Shown: positions 27,554 to 36,538, counted from the stretch's first letter. The stretch is 64,000 nt of DNA from Palsa-744 sp963734815 (GCA_963734815.1 CAVTIH010000002.1:1054001-1118000), one strand, 5' to 3'. Notes: generated by a model from the sequence alone, not told the origin. A program made the numbers and translations.

Positions 27554-28852
27554 TCAGAAATACGTCCGCGGCGGGATCGCCAGCAGCGCGTAGATCTGCG
27601 TCAGCGCGGCCTGGCCGAGCAGTTCGGCGGTGGGGGGCGAGCCGTAGGCGAAGAGGTTGTCGGAGAGACGATGGCGCAGCCAGGCCCAGTAGGCGTATTC
27701 GCGCGCCGGGAGGGTGCCGGGGGCTTCGTGGGTGATCGAGTCGAGGTAGATTTGGTTGCGGAAGTAGACAGCCGCGAAGAATGGGTTTTCTGAGGCGAGC
27801 CTGCTGTAGGGGAAGTAGGCAACCGCGGCCTTTGCGGTGGCGCGCGCCTGGGCGAGGTAGGAGCTCTCGTGGGTGACCTGGTAGAGCAGCGTGCCCGCGC
27901 CGATCATCACGCCCTGGGTGTAGCTCCACAGCGAGTGATTGATTTCGCCGTCCAGTTCGATGTGGTCGGCGTACATGCCGCTCGGTTCCAGCAGACATTC
28001 GCGCACCCAGCCGTAGGCCATCTCGGCGAACTGCAGGTAGCGCACTTCGTGGGTGATGCGGTACAGCTGCACCCCCAGCTCCGCGGCGGGGCCGTCGGTG
28101 ATCGTGTTGCGTTGGGTGTTGTTCTTGGCGTTGGAGAACGGCACGCCCCCGGGGCACGGCAGCGGCTGGCCTTCGGCGCCGGTGGTTTGCCAGCCAGCCA
28201 TCACGAACTGCATGATCTGCTCGGCTCCGCTCAGCGCGGTGGCGTTGTGGTTGAGCTCGTACATGCGCGCCAGCTCGATCCCCACCCACTCGTTGTCGTC
28301 GTAGTAGCTGGCGCCGCCGGGTCCGATCGGGGGCGCGGTGACGTCGTCGTAGGAGTACAGCGTGGTGGCCGTGGAGGCGCCGCTCGCGGTCGTTTCTCCG
28401 GGGGGCGTCGAAGAGCTGGCGTACACCTGCAGGCTGGCGCCGAGGGCGTGCAGGCTGGTTTCCAGCTTGGGCTGCTGGTTGGGGATGTGGGCGACGCTGA
28501 CGCTCGCCGCCAGCGCCTGCGAGAACGGCCACAGGAACGAGTACTCCGGTTCGCCCTTGTACAGGCCGGCGCTGGCCACGTAGAAGTTCTGCTGCATCGC
28601 TTCGTACGCCGCCAGGGCGCGTTTGGCGTAGAGGTCGAGCACGGGCTTGGGCTTGGGCTTGGCCGGCACGTGGTGGCGCGTGCGCGCGGCGTGCACGGGG
28701 ACATGGGCGTAGCGCGAGCGAGTGGCGAGCGCGGGGACATGGGCGTGGCGCGAGCGCACGGCCAGCGCGGGCGTGCAGAGCGCCGCCAGCGCGAGCACGG
28801 TCGCGAGGCATGCGGTGAGCACGGGTCGGTGAGCAGTCCGGGGCAGGGTCAT
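27554..28852 (-). CDS. Secreted glycoside hydrolase family 76-like protein
   Basis: This 432-residue protein has a signal peptide (hydrophobic LTACLATVLALAALCTPALA), then a repetitive Arg/His/Val segment (HAHVPALATRSRYAHVP) and a Pro/Lys spacer. The catalytic-type domain has SYYDDNEWVGIELARMYELN, NTQRNTITDGPAAELGVQLY and LWSYTQGVMIGAGTLLYQVT, matching GH76 (alpha-1,6-mannanase family) motifs including the Asp pair (DDN). It would act outside the cell on mannan-like polymers. It is convergent with the injection-system operon (63 bp gap) and is not obviously cargo. Confidence 0.75.
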   Translation of the reverse strand: MTLPRTAHRPVLTACLATVLALAALCTPALAVRSRHAHVPALATRSRYAHVPVHAARTRHHVPAKPKPKPVLDLYAKRALAAYEAMQQNFYVASAGLYKGEPEYSFLWPFSQALAASVSVAHIPNQQPKLETSLHALGASLQVYASSSTPPGETTASGASTATTLYSYDDVTAPPIGPGGASYYDDNEWVGIELARMYELNHNATALSGAEQIMQFVMAGWQTTGAEGQPLPCPGGVPFSNAKNNTQRNTITDGPAAELGVQLYRITHEVRYLQFAEMAYGWVRECLLEPSGMYADHIELDGEINHSLWSYTQGVMIGAGTLLYQVTHESSYLAQARATAKAAVAYFPYSRLASENPFFAAVYFRNQIYLDSITHEAPGTLPAREYAYWAWLRHRLSDNLFAYGSPPTAELLGQAALTQIYALLAIPPRTYF

Positions 28853-29122
28853 CGGGCCGTCACTGATCGAGAACAGACAGGCATTCGATTCGATGTGGTT
28901 GGGGTCCGTAATGAAACGTCGGGGTCAGAGAGACATGGTAGGGACGTGGTGGCGCGGCGATGCGGATAAGAGGGCCCGGAGCGACAGCGTCAGCCAACGG
29001 TTCCCCACGAACGGGGTCAATCCTTTGTCGAGCCCCCGTGAGCGCCCACAGATGGCTGGGTCATGCAGGGTAGGTCTTTACTTCTGCGCAAGTTCGCAAC
29101 AGCCAAACAGACAGGAGAGCGT

Positions 29123-29665
29123 ATGAGAGCGGTGAACAAGAACTTGCAGCGCCCCGAGGTCAACAGTCCCGTGGTCCCCGCCGGGAGGCGCGGCCGGGTC
29201 ATCTCGGCGAGCGCCTGCCGTCCGGCAATCCCAGCGAGGGTGCGCCGCCCGCCGATCCCCGGGTCGCTGCGCCTGGAACTTACAGGCGGCGAGGGGATGC
29301 CGCTGCGCGCGGCGGTGTACGGCGAGATCGACTACGCGGGCGCCTTCTCGATGCAGGTGCGCATCGCCGCGGCCTGCCGGCGGCGCCGCGCGCGGGGGCT
29401 GATCGTGGATCTGGCGGGCGCCGAGTTCATGAGCTCGAGCGGGCTGGCGGCGCTTCTCAATCTACAGCGCGAGACAGCCTGCCAGCGCGGCGGGATGGCG
29501 CTCACCAGCCCCAACCCAGAGGTGCGACGCCTGTTGAAGATCACCGGCATCGACCGGCGTCTGCTGGTGGTGGGCTCCTGCGAAGAGGCGGAGATGCTGC
29601 TGCTCTACAGCGCCGCCGGCTCCGACGTGAGCCCCGGCCTCCCCCGGGATCCCAGCTTCAACTGA
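29123..29665 (+). CDS. STAS-domain protein (anti-sigma factor antagonist-like)
   Basis: This 180-residue protein starts at ATG 29123, chosen because AGGAG lies 7 nt upstream. Residues about 60-160 form a STAS domain: LRAAVYGEIDYAGAF, RRARGLIVDLAGAEFMSSSGLAALLNL and GGMALTSPNPEVRRLLKITGID. The phospho-acceptor loop reads MSSSG rather than the usual DSSG, with the Ser retained. STAS proteins release sigma factors by binding anti-sigma kinases when unphosphorylated. No anti-sigma factor gene is adjacent, so the partner is unknown. The 270-bp upstream gap holds no recognised feature. Confidence 0.8.
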   Translation: MRAVNKNLQRPEVNSPVVPAGRRGRVISASACRPAIPARVRRPPIPGSLRLELTGGEGMPLRAAVYGEIDYAGAFSMQVRIAAACRRRRARGLIVDLAGAEFMSSSGLAALLNLQRETACQRGGMALTSPNPEVRRLLKITGIDRRLLVVGSCEEAEMLLLYSAAGSDVSPGLPRDPSFN

Positions 29666-29801
29666 GAACGGGGGCGCCACCACCGCGTGCCCCGCACCGC
29701 GCTCCCCGCCAACCCGGCGCCAGCCGGCATCCCCACCCCAACCAGCGAGGCTGGAGCACCGCCCGCCGACCACCAGCGCCGCGCTCGGGTACGGTTCCAG
29801 C

Positions 29802-31439
29802 GTGACCACGGTGAGGGAGGCGACGTTCGAGCTGCTGCGCGCGCGCGGCATGACCACGCTGTTTGGCAACCCCGGCTCCACCGAGCTGCCGATGCTCGGC
29901 GAGTTTCCGGCGGACTTTCGCTACATCCTCGGCCTGCAGGAGTCGGTGGCGGTGGGAATCGCCGACGGGTACGCGCAGGCGAGCGGGCACCCGGCGCTGG
30001 TCAACCTGCACACGGCACCCGGCCTCGGCAACGGGATGGGGGCGATCTTCAACGCGCAAGCCAACAAGTCGCCGCTGGTGGTCACCGCCGGGCAGCAGTA
30101 CCGCTCGCTGATGACGCTGCAAGCCAACCTCACCAACCGCGACGCCACGCGGATGCCCCACCCGCTTGTGAAGTGGAGCTGGGAGCCGCCCTGCGCGCAG
30201 GACGTGCCGCATGCGCTGGCGCGCGCGCTGCACACCGCCGCCCTGCCCCCGCGCGGCCCCGTGTTTGTGTCGATCCCGATGGACGACTGGTATGCGCAGG
30301 TGCGCTCGGAAGACGAAGTCAGGCACCAGACCACGCGCGCCGTGAGCGGCGGGGCGGGCCTCCCCGACGGGGGGAGCATCGCGAGCATCGCGCGGCGCCT
30401 GGTGGAGGCGTCCAACCCCGCGCTGGTGGCCGGCCCCGACATCGACGCCTCCGGCGGGTGGGACGCCGCGGTGCGTCTGGCCGAGCGCGCGCGCCTGCCC
30501 GTGTACGCGACGCCCGCGACGGGCGGCGGCCGGCTGGGCTTCCCCGAGAACCACCCCCTCTTCCAGGCGATCCTGCCGCCGGCGGTGCAGCCACTTGGCG
30601 AAGCGCTTGCTCCGCACGACTTCGTGCTGGCCGTGGGCACCTCGATCTTCCCCTACTACCCCAACATCCCCGGCCCGCTGCTGGCGCGGGGCACCCGCCT
30701 GACGGCGATCACCTCCGATCCCGACGAGGCCGCGCGGGCGCCGATGGGCGATGCGATCGTGGCCGACGTGGGGCTGACGCTGGCGGCGCTGGCGGACGCG
30801 GTGGGCGCGCTTCTGGACGGGAATGGATCCTCGCCAGAGCAGGCCGCGCGCGAGACCCCAGCGGCACGGCCGGCGCCCGAGGCAGTGCCGCTCACCAACC
30901 CGATGAGCCCATCGACGGCGGTGCGCACGCTGGCGCAGGTCTTCCCCGATGACGGCATCGTCGTGCTGGAGTCGCCCTCGGCGACCCCAGCGCTGCGCAA
31001 CCAGTTGCGCCTCGGGCGGCCGGGGAGCTACTATTTCTCCGCCGGCGGCGGCCTCGGCTTCGGGATGCCGGCGGCGATCGGCGTGCAGCTGGCCTGCCCG
31101 GAGCGCCCGGTGGTGTGCGTGATCGGCGAGGGCTCGGCGCAGTACGCGGTGCAGAGCTTCTGGACGGCGGCGGCCTACAAGGTGCCGGTGACGTTCCTCG
31201 TGCTGCGCAACGAGGAGTACGCGATCCTCAAGTTCTTCACCCTGCTGGAGGAGATCCAGGGCGCGCCCGGCCTCGACCTGCCGGCGCTGGAGACGGCGGC
31301 GGTGGCGGCGGGGTACGGCATCAACGCACGCCGGGCCTCCGACCCGGAGGAGCTGGGCGTGGAGCTGCACCGGGCGCTGGCCTCCCCGGAGCCGGAGCTG
31401 ATCGAAGTGCGGGTCGCGCCGGGCATGGCGCTGGCGTGA
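29802..31439 (+). CDS. mdlC: Thiamine-diphosphate decarboxylase, benzoylformate decarboxylase-like
   Basis: This 545-residue protein starts at GTG. The N-terminal PYR domain has TLFGNPGSTELPML with the active-site Ser, LQESVAVGIADGYA with the catalytic Glu, NLHTAPGLGNGMGAI with the catalytic His, and GQQYRSLMTLQANLTN. This is the pattern of benzoylformate decarboxylase (phenylglyoxylate to benzaldehyde and CO2). The C-terminal ThDP-binding motif reads GEGSAQ...LRNEEYAIL, so the canonical GDG Asp is Glu and the Asn-Asn pair is altered; the substrate may therefore differ. A -10-like TACGGT ends 6 nt before the GTG, suggesting a leaderless transcript. Confidence 0.75.
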   Translation: MTTVREATFELLRARGMTTLFGNPGSTELPMLGEFPADFRYILGLQESVAVGIADGYAQASGHPALVNLHTAPGLGNGMGAIFNAQANKSPLVVTAGQQYRSLMTLQANLTNRDATRMPHPLVKWSWEPPCAQDVPHALARALHTAALPPRGPVFVSIPMDDWYAQVRSEDEVRHQTTRAVSGGAGLPDGGSIASIARRLVEASNPALVAGPDIDASGGWDAAVRLAERARLPVYATPATGGGRLGFPENHPLFQAILPPAVQPLGEALAPHDFVLAVGTSIFPYYPNIPGPLLARGTRLTAITSDPDEAARAPMGDAIVADVGLTLAALADAVGALLDGNGSSPEQAARETPAARPAPEAVPLTNPMSPSTAVRTLAQVFPDDGIVVLESPSATPALRNQLRLGRPGSYYFSAGGGLGFGMPAAIGVQLACPERPVVCVIGEGSAQYAVQSFWTAAAYKVPVTFLVLRNEEYAILKFFTLLEEIQGAPGLDLPALETAAVAAGYGINARRASDPEELGVELHRALASPEPELIEVRVAPGMALA

Positions 31440-31503
31440 CGCCACCCGCGAGCTGATCGAAGTGCGGGGGGTCGCACCGGGCACGGCGCTGGCGTGATGC
31501 CAC
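31395..31503 (+). repeat. 55-bp tandem duplication of the decarboxylase 3' end
   Basis: The sequence from GAGCTGATCGAAGTGC (31395) through the stop is repeated from 31450 with a few changes and a 3-nt insertion. The second copy again ends in GCTGGCGTGA but lies after the functional stop at 31439, so the protein is unaffected. Confidence 0.9.
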
Positions 31504-31551
31504 GCGCGTATAGCTAAGGTAGTTATCGGGTAGGGTGTGCGTTGATATAAA

Positions 31552-31592
31552 GAATTAAAAGGTCGTGCGCCATGGCTATCGGCCTTTAAAAA
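31552..31592. repeat. Third copy of the AAAAGG hairpin-type AT-rich repeat
   Basis: In a 200-bp AT-rich gap, AATTAAAAGGTCGTGCGCCATGG resembles the repeats at 1811-1901 (AAAAGG followed by GTGCGCCAT). It also forms its own weak hairpin, AAAAGGTC against GGCCTTT, around the palindrome GCCATGGC. The flanking gap 31504-31706 holds no gene. Confidence 0.45.
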
Positions 31593-31706
31593 GTTAATAC
31601 AACACCACGCCCCCACCCCCGTCCAACCCGCACCAACCACGCACCAACCGCCGTCGTCGGCCCATCGGCGACCGGCCGAGCGCGCCGTCCCCTACCCTTT
31701 CGCGCA

Positions 31707-33392
31707 ATGACCACCTCCAACGGCAACGGCCCACACGACCAGCCCGCGCCCGACGTGATCGTCGTCGGCGCCGGCCTCGCGGGGCTGGTGAGCACACTGG
31801 AGCTGCTGCGCAGCGGCCACACGGTGCTGCTGCTCGACCGCTGTGAGCCGCGCGAGCTGGGGGGCCTGGCGCGCGAGGCGTTCGGCGGGATGTTCATGGT
31901 GGACTCTCCCGAGCAGCGCCGCTCGCGGATCCACGACAACGAGCGCCTGGCGCTCGAAGATTGGCTGCGGATCGCCGAGCTCGGCGCCGAGGAGCAGTGG
32001 CCGCGCCGCTGGGCGGAGCAGTACGTCACTCGCGCGCGCGACGATGTGGGCGGCTGGCTGCGAGCGATCGGCGTGCGTTTCTTCCCCGTGGTCAACTGGG
32101 CCGAGCGCGGCAACTTCGGCGACGGCAACTCCGTCCCGCGCTTCCACCTCACGTGGGGCACCGGCAAGGCGCTGGTGGAGGCGGTGTGGGGCGCGATCGA
32201 AAGCCACCCCCGGCGCGCGGCCCTGGAGGTGCGCTTCCACACGCGCGTCGTCGGCCTGCTGGTCGAGGAGGGGCGCGTGGTGGGCGCCCGGATGGAGCAG
32301 GGGGAGGAGGAGGATGGGCACGTGCGCGCGAGCACGGCGGTGGTGATCGCCGCGGGCGGGATCGGCGGCAACCACGAGCTGGTGCGGCGCGTGTGGCCGA
32401 CCGCGGAGCTGGGTAGTCCGCCGAAAAAGATGTTGATGGGCTCGCACCCCTACGCCGACGGCGCGCTGCACGAGGAGGTCGAGCGCGTGGGCGGCGCGGT
32501 GACGCACCTGGAGCGGATGTGGAACTACGCCGACGCCGTGCGCCACCCTGCCCCCCAGCGCCCCGACCACGGGCTGAAGCTGATCCCGCCGCGCTCGGGG
32601 GTGATGCTCGACCCCGACGGCCGGCGTTACGGCCCCGTGCCGGTGATGCCCACCTACGACGCCTACGCGGCGCTGGAGCGGATGTGCGAGGACGAGCGCA
32701 AGTACTCGTGGCTGATCTGCAACCAGCGGATCGCCCGCCGGGAGCTGGACGTGTCGGGCTCCCAGCACAACCCCCACCTGCGCGAGCGCCGCTGGGTGCG
32801 CTTCGCGCTCGGGGTGCTGCTCGGCAAACCGCGCGTGCTCGCGCACCTGCTGGAGGGCTCGCCCGACTTCGTCTCGGCCGACTCGCTGCCAGAGCTGGCG
32901 CAGCGGATGAACGAGGTGACAGGCGAAACGGCGATCGACCCCGAGGTGCTGGCCGCGGAGATCGGGCGCTACGACGAGTCGATCGCACGCGGCAAGGGAC
33001 TCTTCAACGACGACCAGTTGCGGCGCATCGCGCAGCTGCGCAACTGGCGCGGGGACCGCCTGCGCACCTGCGCCTTTCAACCGATCCTCGACCCAAAGGC
33101 GGGGCCGCTGATCGCGATCCGCCTGCAGGTGATGGCGCGCAAGAGCCTCGGCGGCATCCAAACCGACCTCGCCTGCCGCGTCCTGCGGGCCGACGACGGC
33201 GGACCGATCCCCGGTCTGTACGCCGTCGGCGAGGCCGCCGGCTTCGGGGGCGGGGGGATGCACGGCAAGCGCTCGCTGGAGGGCACCTTCCTCGGCGGCT
33301 GCGTCTTCACCGGCCGCCTCGCCGCCGCGGCGATCGCGGGCACGGAGCTGCCGCAGCGGATCCCGCCGCGAGTGGCCGTCCCCGCGCCATAG
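31707..33392 (+). CDS. FAD-binding dehydrogenase (fumarate reductase/ketosteroid dehydrogenase-like)
   Basis: This 561-residue protein has an N-terminal Rossmann motif DVIVVGAGLAGLVSTLELL with an acidic end to the second strand (LLDR). It then has VIAAGGIGGNHELVRR, and near the C-terminus ARKSLGGIQTDLACRVL followed by GLYAVGEAAGFGGGGMHG, where the GE(A/I)AGFGG-type motif binds FAD. The layout matches actinobacterial FAD-binding dehydrogenases of the flavoprotein succinate/fumarate/3-ketosteroid type, acting in the cytoplasm. The substrate is unknown. A TACCCT box lies 10 nt before the ATG. Confidence 0.85.
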   Translation: MTTSNGNGPHDQPAPDVIVVGAGLAGLVSTLELLRSGHTVLLLDRCEPRELGGLAREAFGGMFMVDSPEQRRSRIHDNERLALEDWLRIAELGAEEQWPRRWAEQYVTRARDDVGGWLRAIGVRFFPVVNWAERGNFGDGNSVPRFHLTWGTGKALVEAVWGAIESHPRRAALEVRFHTRVVGLLVEEGRVVGARMEQGEEEDGHVRASTAVVIAAGGIGGNHELVRRVWPTAELGSPPKKMLMGSHPYADGALHEEVERVGGAVTHLERMWNYADAVRHPAPQRPDHGLKLIPPRSGVMLDPDGRRYGPVPVMPTYDAYAALERMCEDERKYSWLICNQRIARRELDVSGSQHNPHLRERRWVRFALGVLLGKPRVLAHLLEGSPDFVSADSLPELAQRMNEVTGETAIDPEVLAAEIGRYDESIARGKGLFNDDQLRRIAQLRNWRGDRLRTCAFQPILDPKAGPLIAIRLQVMARKSLGGIQTDLACRVLRADDGGPIPGLYAVGEAAGFGGGGMHGKRSLEGTFLGGCVFTGRLAAAAIAGTELPQRIPPRVAVPAP

Positions 33393-33427
33393 CACTCGCG
33401 CTCGCGCGCTTCATCACAATCGGCGCT

Positions 33428-34258
33428 GTGCCCCACTACGACTACACGACCGTCGGACACGTCACCGTCGACGTGCTCCCCGACCGATCCCACCGCCCGG
33501 GCGGAACGGCCTTCTACAGCGCACTCCAGGCCGCCCGGTGCAAGCTGCGCACGCAGATCCTGACAAAGGGCAATCGCGCCGAGATCGAAGATCTCCTCGA
33601 GCCCTACCGCGACGAGCTCGATCTGACGGTGATCCCCGTCGAGCACACCACCACGCTGCAGACCGTCGGCGAGGGCCTCGAGCGCCACCAGCGGCTGCTC
33701 GCGTGGGCCGGGCCGATCGAGGGACCGATCGAGGTGGACACAGCGATCCTCCACCTCGCGCCGGTCGCGCGCGAGACGCCGCGCGCGTGGTCCGGTCACG
33801 CCGAGTTCGTGGGGCTCACGCCGCAGGGGCTGGTGCGCGAGTGGGACGCCGCGGGGGAGATCACCCTGCGCCCGCTGCGCCCCGAGTTGGCGCCGGAGCG
33901 CTGCGACGCGTGGGTGCTGAGCGAGCGCGAGCGCGAGTGCTGCGCCGAAGCGGCTGCCCGCGCCGCCGCGGGGGGTGCGGTGGTGGCCGTCACCGCCGGC
34001 GCCCACCCCACCGAGCTGCAGCTGCCGGGCGGCGAGCTCCTGAGCGTCCCCACACCCCCGATCGCGGCGCCCGTCGACGATCTCGGCGCCGGCGACGTGT
34101 TCGCCGCCGCCATCTTCCTCGCGCTGCACGAAGGCCAACCGCCCGCACCGGCCGCCGCCTTCGCCGCCGCCGCCGCCGCGGTGCGCGTCGCCAAGGCAGG
34201 GCCCGATGCGATTGGGGATCGTCGCGCGATCGCGGCGCGGCTGGGCGATGCATTCTGA
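33428..34258 (+). CDS. PfkB-family sugar/nucleoside kinase
   Basis: This protein of 276 residues starts at GTG 33428 (VPHYDYTTVGHVTVDVLP), chosen because the fold begins there. RPGGTAFYSALQAARC provides the N-terminal glycine motif, and VDDLGAGDVFAAAIFLAL the catalytic C-terminal motif (D-x-G-A-G-D) of ribokinase-like kinases. It is shorter than most PfkB enzymes, and the substrate cannot be inferred. A CACAAT box ends 7 nt upstream of the GTG. It follows the FAD dehydrogenase with a 35-bp gap. Confidence 0.8.
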   Translation: MPHYDYTTVGHVTVDVLPDRSHRPGGTAFYSALQAARCKLRTQILTKGNRAEIEDLLEPYRDELDLTVIPVEHTTTLQTVGEGLERHQRLLAWAGPIEGPIEVDTAILHLAPVARETPRAWSGHAEFVGLTPQGLVREWDAAGEITLRPLRPELAPERCDAWVLSERERECCAEAAARAAAGGAVVAVTAGAHPTELQLPGGELLSVPTPPIAAPVDDLGAGDVFAAAIFLALHEGQPPAPAAAFAAAAAAVRVAKAGPDAIGDRRAIAARLGDAF

Positions 34259-34307
34259 GAACCGCCCCGGGGATCGGCGCCCTGGCACCAGGCGCCCGCG
34301 CCAACTC

Positions 34308-35351
34308 CTACACGCGCCGCGCGCCCTGCGCCTCCTCGATCAGCCCCGCGAGGTCGAGCTGCTCAAGCGCCGCCGCCGCCCCGCAGGCGCGCGCGGCCAG
34401 CAGCAGGGAGCCGCCCACCGGCGCCATCTCCACGACCGTGACCTGCGCCCGCGGCGCGACCGCGTGGATCTCCCGCGTGAGCGGGTCGACGTACACCGCG
34501 CCGGCCTTAAACGTGCTGCCGATCAATCCCACCGGGAACTCGCCCTCCAGGCCGGTCTGGTGGATCACCGCGGCGATCTGTCCGGCCAGCTCCCGGGCGC
34601 CGCGCTCGTACAGCTCGCGCGCCACGGCGTCGCCACGATCGGCCAGCCGCGCCGTCTCGATCGCCAACGCGGCGATCTCGCCCTTGGTTAGTGGTTTGCT
34701 GTACACGAGCGCCGCCAGCGCCTCCACGCTCGCGACACCGAAGTGCTCCACCACCGCATCGCTCAGCGCCGTCTCCGGCCCCGAGCGCTCGCGGTCGCGC
34801 AGCGCCGCCTTGATCGACTGCAGCCCGTACCAGTAACCCGAGCCCTCGTCGCCCAGCTGGTGGCCCCATCCCCCGGCGCGCCACCCGCGCCCGCCGGCGC
34901 CCACGCCGAACACGTTGCTGCCGGTGCCCGCGATCGCGCCCACCCCGGGGCGGGCGCCGGTGGCGGCAGCCCACGCCCCCACCACGTCGCCGACGACGAT
35001 CCACTCCGCCGAGCGCTCCGCGCGCACGTGCGCCACCACCGCGTCGGTGTCCGTGCCCGCCACCGCCGCCACCGCCGCGTCAAGCTGATCATCGGCGATC
35101 CCAGCGCCCGCGAGCGCCTCGTCGGCCGCTCCAAACAGCGCCTCCCCGGCAGCCCGCACGCCGACCGCGTCCTGGTTGCTCGGCCCGCCGCGCCCAAGGT
35201 GCAGCCGCCCGTGCTCGAGATCGAGCACCCCCGCCAGCGTCTTCGTGGCGCCCCCGTCGATCCCCAACAGGAAGCGCGCGTCGCGCCGCGGGGGCTCCGA
35301 GTCGAAGTGGGCCAGCTCGGCCGGAAGCTTTACGAGCGAGTCACGTCTCAT
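34308..35351 (-). CDS. BadF/BadG-type ATPase, N-acetylglucosamine kinase-like
   Basis: This 347-residue protein, from ATG 35351 (MRRDSLVKLP), has FLLGIDGGATKTLAGVLD (phosphate-1 loop), GRGGPSNQDAVG, GVGAIAGTGSNVFGVG (adenosine and phosphate-2 loop) and GGWGHQLGDEGSGYWYG, the family pattern of BadF/BadG/BcrA/BcrD ATPases, which includes eukaryotic-type GlcNAc kinases. A sugar kinase role for recycled amino sugars is the simplest reading. A longer in-frame start at 35492 would overlap the divergent gene and adds sequence without family similarity. Its 3' end faces the PfkB kinase. Confidence 0.8.
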   Translation of the reverse strand: MRRDSLVKLPAELAHFDSEPPRRDARFLLGIDGGATKTLAGVLDLEHGRLHLGRGGPSNQDAVGVRAAGEALFGAADEALAGAGIADDQLDAAVAAVAGTDTDAVVAHVRAERSAEWIVVGDVVGAWAAATGARPGVGAIAGTGSNVFGVGAGGRGWRAGGWGHQLGDEGSGYWYGLQSIKAALRDRERSGPETALSDAVVEHFGVASVEALAALVYSKPLTKGEIAALAIETARLADRGDAVARELYERGARELAGQIAAVIHQTGLEGEFPVGLIGSTFKAGAVYVDPLTREIHAVAPRAQVTVVEMAPVGGSLLLAARACGAAAALEQLDLAGLIEEAQGARRV

Positions 35352-35444
35352 ACCGGGATACTTGCAGCCGATGCCCCCGACCCGCTCACACCCCTCGCGC
35401 GCCGGCCGGTTCCGGCGACGAGCCCAGGCCACTGCGCCGATCAT

Positions 35445-35490
35445 CTCGGGAGAACACCGGCGATGACCTCGGGAGAGCACCGGCGATGAC
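35445..35490 (+). repeat. 23-bp tandem duplication at a gene start
   Basis: Units 35445-35467 and 35468-35490 differ at one base. Each contains CGGGAGA (ribosome-binding-like) and ends in ATGAC. The first ATG (35463) opens an 8-codon frame whose TGA overlaps the ATG of the downstream gene (35486). Confidence 0.9.
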
Positions 35491-36538
35491 ATCAGGTGTG
35501 TGTGCGGTCTTTCCCGGTGCTCCGATCAGCTCGGGCATGTACGAGTCGTTTTACCTGCGCGCCGTCGCCCCCGACCAGACCGCGGGTGTGTGGATCCGCT
35601 ACACGGTGCACAAGCACCCCGGGCAGCCGCCGCGCGGCTCGGTGTGGTGCACGGTGTGGGACGGCCCCGCGCGGCCGTACATGCACAAGCTCACCACCGA
35701 GGAGCTCTCGGCGCCCGCGGGCAGCTGGATCGTGGTGGGCGACGCGCGGATGGGCCCCGCGGACGGCTCCGCCGGCGAGGGGCGAGGCGACGCCCAGGGC
35801 TCCGGCGGGCAGATCCACGGCGAGGCCGAGGGCGCCTGCGGCGAGGCACGCTGGTCGCTGCGCTTCGCCTCGGAGGAGCCCGAGCTGCGCCATCTCCCGC
35901 ACGCGCTGCTCTACCGCGCGCCGCTACCGCGCACCAAGCTCTCAAGCCCGATGCCCGCTGGACGGTTCGAGGGCGTGCTGGAGCTTGGGGAGCGCACGCT
36001 CGTGCTCGACGGCTGGCGCGGGATGGTGGGCCACAACTGGGGCGCCCAGCACGCAGAGCGCTGGATCTGGCTGCACGGTGTCGATTTCGCCGAGCAGCCT
36101 GACGCGTGGATCGACGTGGCGATCGGGCGAGTGCGCGTCGCGGGACTCACCACGCCGTGGGTGGCCAACGGGGCGCTGAGCGTCGACGGCGAGCGGCTGC
36201 GCCTTGGCGGGCTGGGGGCCCGGGGGCTGCTGGTGGCCGAGCGGCCCCAGCACTGCGTGCTCTCGCTCCCGGGTACCGGCGGACTGGTGGTCGAAGCACA
36301 CGTGCAGGCGCCCCCCGCTGCGCTCGCCGGCTGGCGCTACGCCGACCCCGACGGCAGCCGGCCGGGCGAGGGCCACCAGCACGACGTGAGCAACTGCTCG
36401 ATCGCCGCGCTCACGCTCGTGGTGCGCCGGCCGGGGCGCCCCGCACGCACGTTGCGGACCGCAGATGGCGCAGCCTACGAGCTGGGGATGCGCGAGCGCG
36501 ACCACGGCGTCCCGATCGCGTCATTTGCCGACGGCTAG
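35486..36538 (+). CDS. CrtC/AttH-like lipocalin-fold protein, unknown
   Basis: This 350-residue protein is Trp- and Gly-rich with alternating strands. It contains YESFYLRAVAPDQTAGVWIRY near the N-terminus and DGWRGMVGHNWGAQHAERWIWLHG in the middle. The 'G-x-x-GHNWG-x-x-x-x-x-x-W-x-W' block recalls the two-lipocalin proteins related to CrtC hydroxyneurosporene hydratase, AttH and tocopherol cyclase, which bind lipids. A Gly/Asp/Glu-rich insert (about residues 95-120) is present. The activity is not known and no carotenoid genes are nearby. Confidence 0.5.
   Translation: MTSGVCAVFPGAPISSGMYESFYLRAVAPDQTAGVWIRYTVHKHPGQPPRGSVWCTVWDGPARPYMHKLTTEELSAPAGSWIVVGDARMGPADGSAGEGRGDAQGSGGQIHGEAEGACGEARWSLRFASEEPELRHLPHALLYRAPLPRTKLSSPMPAGRFEGVLELGERTLVLDGWRGMVGHNWGAQHAERWIWLHGVDFAEQPDAWIDVAIGRVRVAGLTTPWVANGALSVDGERLRLGGLGARGLLVAERPQHCVLSLPGTGGLVVEAHVQAPPAALAGWRYADPDGSRPGEGHQHDVSNCSIAALTLVVRRPGRPARTLRTADGAAYELGMRERDHGVPIASFADG

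Noticed and set aside
27554..28852. GH76-like protein as injection-system cargo
   Set aside because: It is on the opposite strand, has its own signal peptide and convergent orientation, so general secretion is more likely than loading into the particle.
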